NCBI GenBank assembly: GCA_905210085.1 | Contig: CAJLVJ010000001.1 | Span: 98,675-162,674, forward strand | Origin: an uncultured Collinsella sp. | Lineage (GTDB): Bacteria; Actinomycetota; Coriobacteriia; Coriobacteriales; Coriobacteriaceae | Reading direction: 5' to 3' | Length of the DNA: 64,000 nt | Part shown: positions 1 to 7,975 of the stretch, in pieces | How the letters are laid out: every line of letters starts with the position of its first letter | Numbering within the stretch: the stretch's first letter is position 1 | Notes under the pieces: generated by a model | Seen by the model: only the letters and a program-made list of their open reading frames with translations | What the model was told of the DNA's origin: nothing | Database searches by the model: none | Position numbers and translations under genes: made by a program

Positions 1-537
1 GTTGGCCTCGGCACCCGCACTCACGTTACCGGGCACGGTCAGGGCACCGCCCATCACCACCACGCGACCGATAGACATCATCGCCGCCGCATCGCGCTCC
101 AGGGCAAGCGCCAAGTTGGAAAGCGGACCGGTTGCCACGTAGACCAGGTCGGGGCCATAGGTGCGCGCGGCATCGATCAGGTAATCGACCGCCGCGTTGC
201 CTTCGGCCGTCGTCGCGCCCACCGGCTCGTACGGCGAGGCGGGCACGCTTGCGCCACCAATGCCATTCTTGCCGTGGATGAGCGTGGTGGACGCCGGCGG
301 CGTATAGGGCTCGGTCGCCTTTATGGGACGATCGGCGCCCAGGTACACCGGCACCTCGGGGCGACCCAACAGGTCGAGCACCGCCAGGCAGTTATGCGCC
401 GACTGGTCGACGCGCACGTTGCCAAAGCACGTGGTAATACCGACGAGCTCCACCTCGGGGCTCGCGATGGCATAGGCGAGCGCCATCGCGTCGTCCACAC
501 CCATATCCAGATCAAGGATCAGCTTCTTGATTGCCAT
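1..537 (-). CDS. Nucleoside hydrolase (IUNH family), 3' part outside the window
   Basis: This gene would hydrolyse the N-glycosidic bond of nucleosides in the cytoplasm, releasing free base and ribose. About 179 N-terminal residues are visible. They open with a LDLDMGVDDAMALAYA segment, the Asp-rich Ca2+/ribose-binding signature (DxDxGxDDxxA) of inosine-uridine nucleoside hydrolases, and continue with the family's VELVGITTCFGN and YVATGPLSNLALAL stretches. The ATG at 537 lies 4 bp after the ribokinase stop codon on the same strand, so the two genes form one transcript. Ribose released here would be the natural substrate of that ribokinase. The C-terminal active-site His region lies outside the window, so base specificity cannot be judged. 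Confidence 0.9.
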   Translation of the reverse strand, partial: MAIKKLILDLDMGVDDAMALAYAIASPEVELVGITTCFGNVRVDQSAHNCLAVLDLLGRPEVPVYLGADRPIKATEPYTPPASTTLIHGKNGIGGASVPASPYEPVGATTAEGNAAVDYLIDAARTYGPDLVYVATGPLSNLALALERDAAAMMSIGRVVVMGGALTVPGNVSAGAEAN

Positions 538-541
538 TGTT

Positions 542-1537
542 CTACTCCGCTTCTCCGTCTATTACTAAATCGTCTAAACCAAACACGCGCTCAACTTCGG
601 CGCGCGTGGGAATCGACTGTTGCGCGCCCAAACGCGACACCGTTACCGCCGAGGCACGAGCACCTGCGGCCATGCACCCAAAGAGCGGAAGGCCCTCCAG
701 GCGGGCAGCCGCAAGCGCGCCGATAAACGTATCGCCCGCGGCTGTCGTATCGACCACCTCGTTCGAAAGCGCCGGCATGCGCAACAGCTCGCCGCTATCG
801 CCAAGCGTAACCGACCCGGCTCCGCCTAACGTAATGACCGCGGCTCCGACACCCTTGGCGAGCAGGGCATTGAGCGCCGCGACGCAGCTCGCATCATCCG
901 CGGGCAAGATGCCCGTCAGCACCTGGCACTCAGTCTCGTTGGGACAAACCAGGTCGACCGCAGGCCAGGCCTCCGCAGGCAACTCGCAGGCAGGCGCCGG
1001 ATTAAAGACCGTATAGAACCCGAGCTCGTGAGCGCAAACAAGCGCCTCGGCCGTCGCCGCAAGGTCACATTCGCCCTGGGCGATAAAGACGCTTCCGGCA
1101 GCCGGGGCAATATCGCTGGCGTCGCCGTCGAGCTCATCGGCCACCAGACAACGCAGGGCGCAGGCCACATCCTCGCCCGCAAGCGCGTGGTTGGCGCCCG
1201 GCGACAGCACGATGCGGTTGTCGCTCTCGCAGCGAATGATAGTCGCGGTACCGGTCTCCACGTCATCGCGACGCGCCACAAACTCAACGCCCACGCCGGC
1301 ATCCTGAAGCCCCGCCACGAGCGCATCGCCAAACGCATCGCACCCGACCGCGCCAATCATGCACGTGCGCGCGCCCATGCGCGCAGCTGCCACGACCTGG
1401 TTGGCACCCTTACCACCGGCGTTGGTGATAAAACCGCTGCCGCCGACGGTCTCGCCCGCGCGCGGCATGCGCTCGCACGCCACCGAAAGGTCCATGTTCA
1501 TGCTGCCGAACACCGCAACAATGCCGTTGTCTGCCAT
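542..1537 (-). CDS. rbsK: Ribokinase (PfkB family)
   Basis: It phosphorylates D-ribose to ribose 5-phosphate with ATP. The protein is about 331 aa, normal for the family. Visible motifs are the N-terminal GSMNMDL strand, the sugar-binding GGKGANQVVAAARMG segment, and near the C-terminus the PfkB signature DTTAAGDTFIGAL, whose AAGD Asp is the catalytic base. The start at 1537 is chosen because GAGGAGG lies just upstream on the minus strand; an in-frame start at 1570 would add 11 residues with no family resemblance. It is the first gene of an operon with the nucleoside hydrolase. A palindrome 75 bp upstream is a candidate operator. The PfkB fold alone does not exclude another furanose, but pairing with a nucleoside hydrolase favours ribose. 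Confidence 0.9.
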   Translation of the reverse strand: MADNGIVAVFGSMNMDLSVACERMPRAGETVGGSGFITNAGGKGANQVVAAARMGARTCMIGAVGCDAFGDALVAGLQDAGVGVEFVARRDDVETGTATIIRCESDNRIVLSPGANHALAGEDVACALRCLVADELDGDASDIAPAAGSVFIAQGECDLAATAEALVCAHELGFYTVFNPAPACELPAEAWPAVDLVCPNETECQVLTGILPADDASCVAALNALLAKGVGAAVITLGGAGSVTLGDSGELLRMPALSNEVVDTTAAGDTFIGALAAARLEGLPLFGCMAAGARASAVTVSRLGAQQSIPTRAEVERVFGLDDLVIDGEAE

Positions 1538-1612
1538 GGAAACCTCCTCGTCTGCGGGCCTTGCACCCACCGTCGATCGTCGATTGCGCGCCTTCGCACC
1601 TCTATAACTTTA

Positions 1613-1630
1613 GTTCACTTTGATGTGAAC
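1613..1630. promoter_or_regulatory. Candidate operator upstream of rbsK
   Basis: GTTCAC-6 bp-GTGAAC is a perfect 6-bp inverted repeat. It sits in the AT-richer 5' region between rbsK (minus strand) and the divergent acyltransferase. Its position fits a sugar-responsive repressor site, for example LacI or GntR type, but no regulator gene is adjacent. Confidence 0.35.
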
Positions 1631-1723
1631 GCGCCCTTGAGGTTGCGCCAGCAGCAAGCATTCACAGGAGCAGGCAGCTACAATGAATATGTGCTGATTA
1701 TTCTCGTCATTGGATGATGTTTT

Positions 1724-3940
1724 ATGGAACAATTCCCACAATCGAGCCCGCGCGGCCCGCGCCGCGCGCCCGATAACCAGGCACCGCACGAACGCCCGCG
1801 CGCCGACCGTCGCACCGGCGAGTCGCGCCACGCCGCAGGCTCCCATCGCGCGCCCGCCAATAAGGGCACCCGCACCAACAGCGCCGCAAAAGAACAGGCA
1901 CCCGCTCGCCCCAAGTCCCGCTACATTCCTGCGCTCGACGGTCTGCGTACGCTCGCCGTCGTCGCGGTGGTGCTCTATCACCTCAACCTCACGTGGGCTC
2001 AGGGCGGCCTGCTCGGCGTCACGATCTTCTTTGTGCTTTCGGGCTATCTGATCACGCGCCTGCTGCTCAACGAAGTCGCTAAGACCGGCCGCATCGATCT
2101 TAAGAGCTTCTGGATTCGCCGCATCCGTCGCCTGGTCCCCGCCGTGGTAACGGTAGTGTTCGTGACCTGCGCGCTGTGCACCATCTTTAACCACGTGATG
2201 CTCACCAAGATGCGCCCCGACATCCTGCCGTCGCTGCTGTTCTTCAACAACTGGTGGCAGATTGCCCAAAACGTCTCGTACTTCAATGCTCTGGGCGACC
2301 CCTCGCCGCTCACGCACTTTTGGTCACTTGCCATCGAGGAACAGTTCTACCTGATTTGGCCGCCACTGCTGTTTGCCATGGTATCCATGCATGTGAGCAA
2401 GCCCAACACGCGCCGCGTGGTTCTGGGCCTTGCCGCGGTATCTGCCCTCGCCATGATGGTGCTTTACAACCCTGCCGCCGACCCCAGCCGCGTGTACTAC
2501 GGCACCGACACCCGCGTGTTCTCGCTGCTACTGGGTGCCTGGATGGCCTTTATCCCCGATCGCGACCTGGCGCCGGTGCGTCTCGCTCATCGTTTGGGGC
2601 TCAATCGCCTGGCTGGCGCCGCCAAGCACGGCAAGAACGCCGTGGGCAAACCTGGCGAGAAGGCCGACGAATCAGCCGAGACTGCCCCGGCACAGCCGAG
2701 CGCCCTCGTGCGCTTTTGGTCCTCGCCCGCATCCATCGATGTGTTGGGCGTCGTGGGCCTGGTTGGCCTTGCCGCCATGGTCGCGCTCACCAACGGCTAC
2801 ACCGCGTTCCAGTATCGCGGCGGCACGCTGTTATGCTCCATCCTCACGCTCATGGTCATCGCGGCCTGTGTGCAGCCCCAGGGAATGGTTGCCCGCGCGC
2901 TGTCCGCCGAGCCGCTCGTGTGGGTTGGCAAGCGCTCGTACAGCATCTACCTGTGGCACTATCCGCTGCTGCTGCTCATGAACCCGGTCGCCAACATCAA
3001 CGATACGCCCTGGTGGCAGTACATTTTGCAGGTGCTGCTGGTGGTCGCCGTAGCCGAGTGCTCCTATCGCTTTATCGAAACGCCGTTTAGGAAGGGCGCC
3101 TTCGGCCGCACCGTCGCCGAATTCCGCGATGGCACCACCACGCCCGCCAACTGGGTGCGCGCGCACGTCCCTGTCTGCGCAGCCTGCGCCGTCGTGTTAG
3201 TCGTTGCGCTGGGCGGCCTGATCTTTGTGCCCGAGACGTCTGCGCTGAGCGGCGAGGGCGCCGAAGTTCTGAACAAGGAAGCCAAAAACACCGCGCCCAC
3301 CGACCAGCAGGCGGCCGACGACACCGACAGGGACAACGACGGCTTCCCCGATGGCTCCTACGACCTGTTGATGATCGGTGACTCCGTGTCGCTGCGCGCC
3401 GTTGATTCCTTTGACGGCGTGTTCCCGCACAGCCATATCGATGCCGAAAAGGGCCGCCAGTTTGATGCGGGCCGCGCGACATTTGAGGGCTATATCCAGC
3501 AGAACCTTGCCGGCAAGATCGTGGTCTTTGCCCTGGGCACCAACGGTTTGGTAACGGACGCCCAGGTCGACGCAATCATGGCCGACGCCGGCGAGCAGCG
3601 TATTGTCGTGTTTGTAAACACGCGTAGCCCGCAGCCGTGGGTCGGGTCCACGAACCAGGCCATCGCCAACGCCGCAACGCGCTACAAGAATGTACGCGTT
3701 ATCGACTGGTACGGGTACAGCGCCAACCGCAACGACCTGTTTGACGGCGACGGCACGCACCTGTCGGCCACCGGCGTGGCCGAGTACCTCAATCTCATCC
3801 ACGATGCGGTCAAGAAGGACCTGCCCGTGCACCCCGAGGACCACGTCAACGATCCGCAGCCGGCAGCCGTCAAGTCCGCCGCCGATGCGCTCGTCAGTGC
3901 CCTCGCCTACAAGCCACACAAGCTGGGCACCGACAAGTAA
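1724..3940 (+). CDS. OatA-like membrane O-acyltransferase with SGNH domain
   Basis: The 738-aa membrane protein likely O-acetylates a cell-wall or surface glycan. Residues 1-65 are a basic, Pro/Arg/Ala-rich cytoplasmic tail. The acyltransferase-3 domain begins at RYIPALDGLRTLAVVAVVLYH (about 66-87, with the family's His in VLYH) and spans roughly ten membrane segments to about residue 505. An extracytoplasmic SGNH hydrolase-like domain follows: LLMIGDSVSLRA (about 549-560) carries the Gly-Asp-Ser block, and GDGTHLSATG (about 674-683) carries the Asp/His pair. This two-domain layout is that of peptidoglycan O-acetyltransferase OatA and of LPS/EPS acyltransferases. No strong ribosome-binding site precedes the ATG. 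The acceptor cannot be told from sequence; peptidoglycan muramic acid is the best guess for a Gram-positive cell. Confidence 0.85.
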   Translation: MEQFPQSSPRGPRRAPDNQAPHERPRADRRTGESRHAAGSHRAPANKGTRTNSAAKEQAPARPKSRYIPALDGLRTLAVVAVVLYHLNLTWAQGGLLGVTIFFVLSGYLITRLLLNEVAKTGRIDLKSFWIRRIRRLVPAVVTVVFVTCALCTIFNHVMLTKMRPDILPSLLFFNNWWQIAQNVSYFNALGDPSPLTHFWSLAIEEQFYLIWPPLLFAMVSMHVSKPNTRRVVLGLAAVSALAMMVLYNPAADPSRVYYGTDTRVFSLLLGAWMAFIPDRDLAPVRLAHRLGLNRLAGAAKHGKNAVGKPGEKADESAETAPAQPSALVRFWSSPASIDVLGVVGLVGLAAMVALTNGYTAFQYRGGTLLCSILTLMVIAACVQPQGMVARALSAEPLVWVGKRSYSIYLWHYPLLLLMNPVANINDTPWWQYILQVLLVVAVAECSYRFIETPFRKGAFGRTVAEFRDGTTTPANWVRAHVPVCAACAVVLVVALGGLIFVPETSALSGEGAEVLNKEAKNTAPTDQQAADDTDRDNDGFPDGSYDLLMIGDSVSLRAVDSFDGVFPHSHIDAEKGRQFDAGRATFEGYIQQNLAGKIVVFALGTNGLVTDAQVDAIMADAGEQRIVVFVNTRSPQPWVGSTNQAIANAATRYKNVRVIDWYGYSANRNDLFDGDGTHLSATGVAEYLNLIHDAVKKDLPVHPEDHVNDPQPAAVKSAADALVSALAYKPHKLGTDK

Positions 3941-3965
3941 CGCACAGCCAAATCTGCTTACATCC

Positions 3966-3999
3966 GCAGGGGGCGTCGGCCACGGCCGACGCCCCCTGC
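3966..3999 (+). terminator. Strong hairpin after the acyltransferase
   Basis: Two perfectly complementary 15-base arms (3966-3980 and 3985-3999) with a 4-nt loop lie 25 bp after the stop codon. There is no following T-run, so it may stall or protect the 3' end rather than act as a classic intrinsic terminator. Confidence 0.6.
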
Positions 4000-4164
4000 G
4001 GCAGTTAGGGACACTCCTTTTGCACCGGCACCTAGGGATACTCCTGGCGCAGCCAATGAAGACTTCTACGGATGAATTCCAAGCCGCTCCGGGCATCGTT
4101 TCCGCGCCTCGCGCCTGCTCCAAACAATCAAAACAAGCCCTTTTCGCCGCAACCCCAAAGGTCT

Positions 4165-4394
4165 GTGGGCAAAAAAGGCCAAATATGAGTACTGTTACCA
4201 TTTTAGTAGCAGGTAAATCACCCAAAATGACATCCGGGCGACCCCTACAGCCCCCTAAAGCAGCCAACCTGACTGCTTTAGGGCGTATTGGGGGCCAATT
4301 TTAATGGACATACTATAGGTTATGTTCATTATCTTCTTGGATGTAAATGCTATTCACTTAGCAACAGTACTCATATTTGGCATTTTTTGCCCAC
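4165..4394. repeat. MITE-like element with 32-bp terminal inverted repeats
   Basis: The left arm at 4165-4196 and the right arm at 4363-4394 are inverted repeats identical at 31 of 32 positions. Each starts GTGGGCAAAAAA and contains AAATATGAGTACTGTT. They bracket 166 bp of AT-richer non-coding DNA holding a second hairpin with 11-bp arms (4253-4263 and 4273-4283). No ORF lies inside, and no clear target-site duplication is evident. It fills most of the 476-bp gap between the acyltransferase and the Nramp gene. The gap also holds a degenerate copy of the GGGAC intergenic repeat near 4000-4050. Confidence 0.65.
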
Positions 4395-4423
4395 TGCCAT
4401 ATAACTAGCACCCTATAGCAGAC

Positions 4424-4457
4424 AAAAAACAGGCCGCAACCCATCGCTGCAGCCTGT
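4424..4457 (-). terminator. Intrinsic terminator of the Mg-transport operon
   Basis: On the minus strand a GC-rich imperfect stem (outer arms ACAGGC/GCCTGT) is followed by six T residues. It sits about 20 bp after the stop codon of the Nramp-related gene. Confidence 0.75.
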
Positions 4458-4476
4458 TCGGAGGCAAAAGTGGGCG

Positions 4477-5730
4477 CTAAGCGCTGTAGCCCATTGCCTG
4501 TAGGACAAACATGACGACCGTCAACACCGTAATCACGCCGATAGTCGCCCACGTGAGCACGTTCCATACGCGGCCGTTGCGGTTGGCGCCCATAATGTGG
4601 CGATCCGCCGCGATAACCACCTGGAATACCAAGACTACGGGCAGCAGCACGCCGTTGATGACCTGCGAGGTCATCATAATCTGGAACAAATCGACGCCGG
4701 GCATGAGCACCAACACGGCAGAAATGCCGATGATGGCCGTAATGATGCCGCGGTAAACCGGGGCCTCGTCCCAGCTGCGATCGGCACCGCGCTCCCAGCC
4801 AAATGCCTCGCAGATAGCGCTGGACGTAACGCCTGGCAGCACGCAGGCGGCCAAGAAGCTCGCCGCGACCAGGCCCGAGGCAAACAGCACCGTGGACCAC
4901 TGGCCCGCGATGGGCTCCAATGCGCGGGCGGCGTCGGCAGCATCGCTGATCTGAATGCCCGCGGGGAACAGTACCGTACCGGTCGTTATGATAATAAAGC
5001 CGGCAATGACATCGGCGGCGATCGAGCCGCTCACGGTATCAATGCGCTGCAGCACGATATCGTCCTCACCCGCATTCTTATCGACCACGTTGTTCTGCGC
5101 CAAGAAGATCATCCACGGCGCGATGGTGGTGCCGATCGTTGCGACCACAAGCGACACGTAGCTGGGGTCGTTTTGGATGTTGGGCACAACCAGGTCGACC
5201 GCCACCTCGCCCCAGCTGGGACCAGCCATAAATGCAGCGACGATGTAGGTCACAAACACGCAGCTCACCAGCAGCAGAATCTTCTCGATGCGCTGGAAGC
5301 TGCCCGACATGGTAAGCATCCAAACCAGCAGCGCCACGAGCGGCACCGAGATGCTCGCCGGCACGCCAAAGAGGGCAAGACCGCTCGCGATACCCGCAAA
5401 CTCCGAAATGGTCACGGCCGTGTTGGCGATCAGCAGCGCCGCCATGGCCAGCACGCTCCTGCGCACGCCAAAGCGCTCGCGGATGAGCGACGCCAAGCCC
5501 TTGCCCGTCACGCAGCCGCAGCGCGCCGCAGTCTCCTGCGTCACGATGAGCAGCACGGTCATGACGGGAAGCATCCACAGCATCTTGTAGCCATAGCTGG
5601 CACCGGCACTGGAATACGTGGCGATGCCGCCGGCGTCATTGCCCGAAAGCGCCGCCAGAAGGCCAGGGCCCATGGCGCCAAAGATGGCCGCGATGGTCAG
5701 CTTTTGCTTGGTGCTCGCCTTTTGCTTCAT
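4477..5730 (-). CDS. Nramp-related divalent metal transporter, probably Mg2+ (NRMT type)
   Basis: This is a 417-aa polytopic inner-membrane transporter of the Nramp fold. Canonical Mn/Fe Nramps carry DPGN in the first membrane helix and MPH in the sixth. Here the aligned segments read GNDAGG (residues 30-35; the Asp is kept, the Asn is Gly) and IAPW (the metal-selecting Met is Ala, the His is Trp). Loss of the Met ligand is the hallmark of the Nramp-related magnesium transporters described from Eggerthella lenta, a relative in the same class. The ATG at 5730 is preferred over 5802, because the latter start would run back into the upstream gene's reading frame with no family match. AGGTGG precedes it. 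The start lies 17 nt after the MgtE-like gene's stop codon, so the two are co-transcribed. Mg2+ is inferred from the motifs plus this partner. Confidence 0.8.
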   Translation of the reverse strand: MKQKASTKQKLTIAAIFGAMGPGLLAALSGNDAGGIATYSSAGASYGYKMLWMLPVMTVLLIVTQETAARCGCVTGKGLASLIRERFGVRRSVLAMAALLIANTAVTISEFAGIASGLALFGVPASISVPLVALLVWMLTMSGSFQRIEKILLLVSCVFVTYIVAAFMAGPSWGEVAVDLVVPNIQNDPSYVSLVVATIGTTIAPWMIFLAQNNVVDKNAGEDDIVLQRIDTVSGSIAADVIAGFIIITTGTVLFPAGIQISDAADAARALEPIAGQWSTVLFASGLVAASFLAACVLPGVTSSAICEAFGWERGADRSWDEAPVYRGIITAIIGISAVLVLMPGVDLFQIMMTSQVINGVLLPVVLVFQVVIAADRHIMGANRNGRVWNVLTWATIGVITVLTVVMFVLQAMGYSA

Positions 5731-5747
5731 GTTTTGCACGCGACCAC

Positions 5748-7604
5748 CTAACCCATGACCGACATGGTGAGCAGCACCGCGGCGATGCAGTACGCCACGC
5801 ATGAGATCATGACGGCAATGACGTTCATGGCGGTACCCGACGTATTGAGGTCGTGCTCGTCACGCCAGAACAGCACCATCAGGTAAATCACGGCGCTCAT
5901 GTTGCCCACCAGGCAGATGATGGCCGCGATGTTAAAGCAGCCGGTAAAGAGCTGTTCCTCAAGCATAGGGGCATCGAGGAACGCGGCGGTGCGCACCAGC
6001 TGCGCACACAGGTAGGTCACAAGCGAAAGGATCAGGCCCATACCCGTGCTCTGGAAGAAGAATCCCAGGTACGGTTTGGGCTCGTCGTCGTGGCCGTCGT
6101 ACTCCAAGAAGTAGTTCTTGACGAACGACACCATGCGCGAGGCAGCAAGCAGCACGAGCGGCATGGCGCACATGGGGAACACCACCAGATGCGCGGAGCC
6201 CAGCGCCGTCCCCAGCACCGTCGCCATAATGCACGAGGCGATGCCCCACACGACGACCCAGTACTGACGATGCACGAACCAGCTGAGCACGTTCGTCGAG
6301 TCGTCCGACGCGCTATCGCCCGAGCCGACCCCGGCGATCTGCAAGTCCTCCTGATGCTCCTCGGCGATAACGTCCATGGCGTCGTCGAAGGTCACGATAC
6401 CCAGGATATGACGGTTCTCGTCGCAGACAGGGATGGCAACCAGGTCGTACTTGGTCATCTCGTCCGTCACGTCTTCCTGGTCCTCATCGGGCGACACGTA
6501 GACCAGGTCGCGATAGGCGAGCTGGCCCAGCGTGGCGTCGCGATCGGCCACGATCAGCGTGCGCAGCGAAAGCACGCCGGTGAGCATGCCGCTCGGATCC
6601 TCGGTATAGACGTAATAGACGCTCTCAAAGTCCTCATCGAGTTTGCGAATCGCCTCGATGGCATCGCCGACCGTCGCCGTGGCGGGCAGGGAGACAAACT
6701 CCGAGGTCATGATGCGGCCGGCAGTGTTGTCCTCATAGCCCAGCAGGTTACGAATCGCCTTCTCCTCCTTGACGCCCATCAGGCGCAGGAGCTTCTCGGC
6801 CTTCTCATAATCGAGCTCGTCGATCAGGTCGGCGGCGTCGTCCGGGTCCATCATGGCCAGCATCGACGATGCGTCCGTATCGGACAGGCCCTCGAGCATC
6901 TCGGTCATGAGCTCGTCGTCATCGAACTCCGAGATGGCCTCGGCGGCCTGGGCGGTGTCGAGCTGCGCGAACACCTGCGCGCGCAGGCGCGGGTCGAGCT
7001 GCTCGATGATGTCGGCAATGTCAGCAGGATGCAGCTCGCCAAGCGTCTTGTGCGACACCGAGAGCTGGATGTTCTTAGTCGAGCGATCGAGCAGGTCCAT
7101 GTAAGACCAGGCGATAATGTCCTCGCTGAGCGGCTTGCCAAGGTGCTTCATAAAGCCCTCGACGACGTGCTCGAGCGTGGGGCTAATTGCACGCAGCAGA
7201 CCGCGGGCGCCGACCTCGGCACCCAGCAGGCGCAGCTGATTTTCACCCGACATGGAAAACTTGATGTCGTTTACGCGCACGACCTTCATGCCCTGCGTGT
7301 CGACAATCTGCTTGTTAAGCACGTCGCGGGCAAGCAAGAGTTCGGTCGGCTGCAAGTACGAAAAACGGATTTCGGTGGCCGACGTCTTAAGGTGTACACC
7401 CGTCTCGTCGATACGGTCGACCCATTTGCGCCAGCTGATCATAAACGGCGTCTTGCCGGGACCACGGAACGCGAGCGACGTCACGTGCGGAAAAACTTCG
7501 CCGGTTGCAATGCCAAAATCGTTAACCACGCCGAGCTTTTCGCCGTCGACGTCCAAGACCGGCAATTTGAGCATCTCACTCAGATAATTCAATGGGCTCC
7601 CCAT
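5748..7604 (-). CDS. MgtE-like protein with PRC, MgtE-N and CBS domains and a degenerate pore
   Basis: The protein is about 618 aa. Order of parts: PRC-barrel-like segments (about 5-130), an MgtE N-domain (about 185-290, with HPADIADIIEQLD and repeated helical motifs), a CBS pair (about 293-415) and five membrane helices (about 443-618). In MgtE channels the cytosolic N and CBS domains sense Mg2+ and gate the pore. The last helix aligns without gaps to the Thermus MgtE helix, but the Mg-selecting Asp is Val, and the conserved Gly-Gly-Asn loop in helix 2 is absent (PLVLLAASRMVSFV instead). It may therefore be a Mg2+ sensor or partner for the co-transcribed Nramp-related transporter rather than a channel. 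ATG 7604 has AGGA at 6 nt; 7607 is an alternative start. Confidence 0.8.
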   Translation of the reverse strand: MGSPLNYLSEMLKLPVLDVDGEKLGVVNDFGIATGEVFPHVTSLAFRGPGKTPFMISWRKWVDRIDETGVHLKTSATEIRFSYLQPTELLLARDVLNKQIVDTQGMKVVRVNDIKFSMSGENQLRLLGAEVGARGLLRAISPTLEHVVEGFMKHLGKPLSEDIIAWSYMDLLDRSTKNIQLSVSHKTLGELHPADIADIIEQLDPRLRAQVFAQLDTAQAAEAISEFDDDELMTEMLEGLSDTDASSMLAMMDPDDAADLIDELDYEKAEKLLRLMGVKEEKAIRNLLGYEDNTAGRIMTSEFVSLPATATVGDAIEAIRKLDEDFESVYYVYTEDPSGMLTGVLSLRTLIVADRDATLGQLAYRDLVYVSPDEDQEDVTDEMTKYDLVAIPVCDENRHILGIVTFDDAMDVIAEEHQEDLQIAGVGSGDSASDDSTNVLSWFVHRQYWVVVWGIASCIMATVLGTALGSAHLVVFPMCAMPLVLLAASRMVSFVKNYFLEYDGHDDEPKPYLGFFFQSTGMGLILSLVTYLCAQLVRTAAFLDAPMLEEQLFTGCFNIAAIICLVGNMSAVIYLMVLFWRDEHDLNTSGTAMNVIAVMISCVAYCIAAVLLTMSVMG

Positions 7605-7702
7605 CATTATTCCTGCGGACCGCGCGACCATGCCGGCGCGCAATCCGTGGACTTTTAGATATGTATACGCATGCGCGGGCGGCACGCCGCTCGGCGCTCA
7701 CA

Positions 7703-7800
7703 CCCCGTGCACGCGCAGAAAGCACCTGCATGGGGTCATCGACTGTATGGTCGAGGTTTGGATTTCACCTGTAACCTTTCTCTTGACCCTCATTAACCGC
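7703..7800 (-). promoter_or_regulatory. Structured 5' leader of the MgtE-like/Nramp operon
   Basis: Reading on the minus strand, an outer stem (7784-7789 with 7733-7738) encloses two hairpins: 7773-7777 with 7754-7758, and 7750-7753 with 7740-7743. A downstream GGGG/CCCC pairing (7732-7735 with 7703-7706) uses bases of the outer stem, so the two folds are mutually exclusive. That is the layout of a switching leader. It lies about 100-200 nt before the start codon of a Mg-related operon. It does not match the M-box (ykoK) consensus as I know it. The rest of the 360-bp gap shows nothing definite beyond the repeat at 7910-7975. Confidence 0.35.
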
Positions 7801-7909
7801 AGTAACTATAGCATCAGCATCGCGCTGCGGCACCGAATTTATGCACTGCACATCGCAGGCATACCAAACGCTGACGTATCCGTGACATAGAGCCGGATGG
7901 GTGTGGTGG

Positions 7910-7975
7910 GACAAAGCGATTAAGACCGCCCTAAACGACCAGTCGTTTAAGCACGTCCCCAATGACTACTCTGTG
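7910..7975. repeat. REP-like GGGGAC repeat remnant
   Basis: Contains a GTGGGACAAAG-like half and GTCGTTTAAGCACGTCCCC, the reverse complement of the GGGGACGTnCTTAAACGAC module found at several intergenic sites in this window. It overlaps the last codons of the NodB-domain gene. Confidence 0.5.

Noticed and set aside
7608..7900. M-box (ykoK) Mg riboswitch
   Set aside because: The conserved M-box stretches were not found; only a generic multi-helix fold could be drawn, so it is listed as a structured leader without a class.
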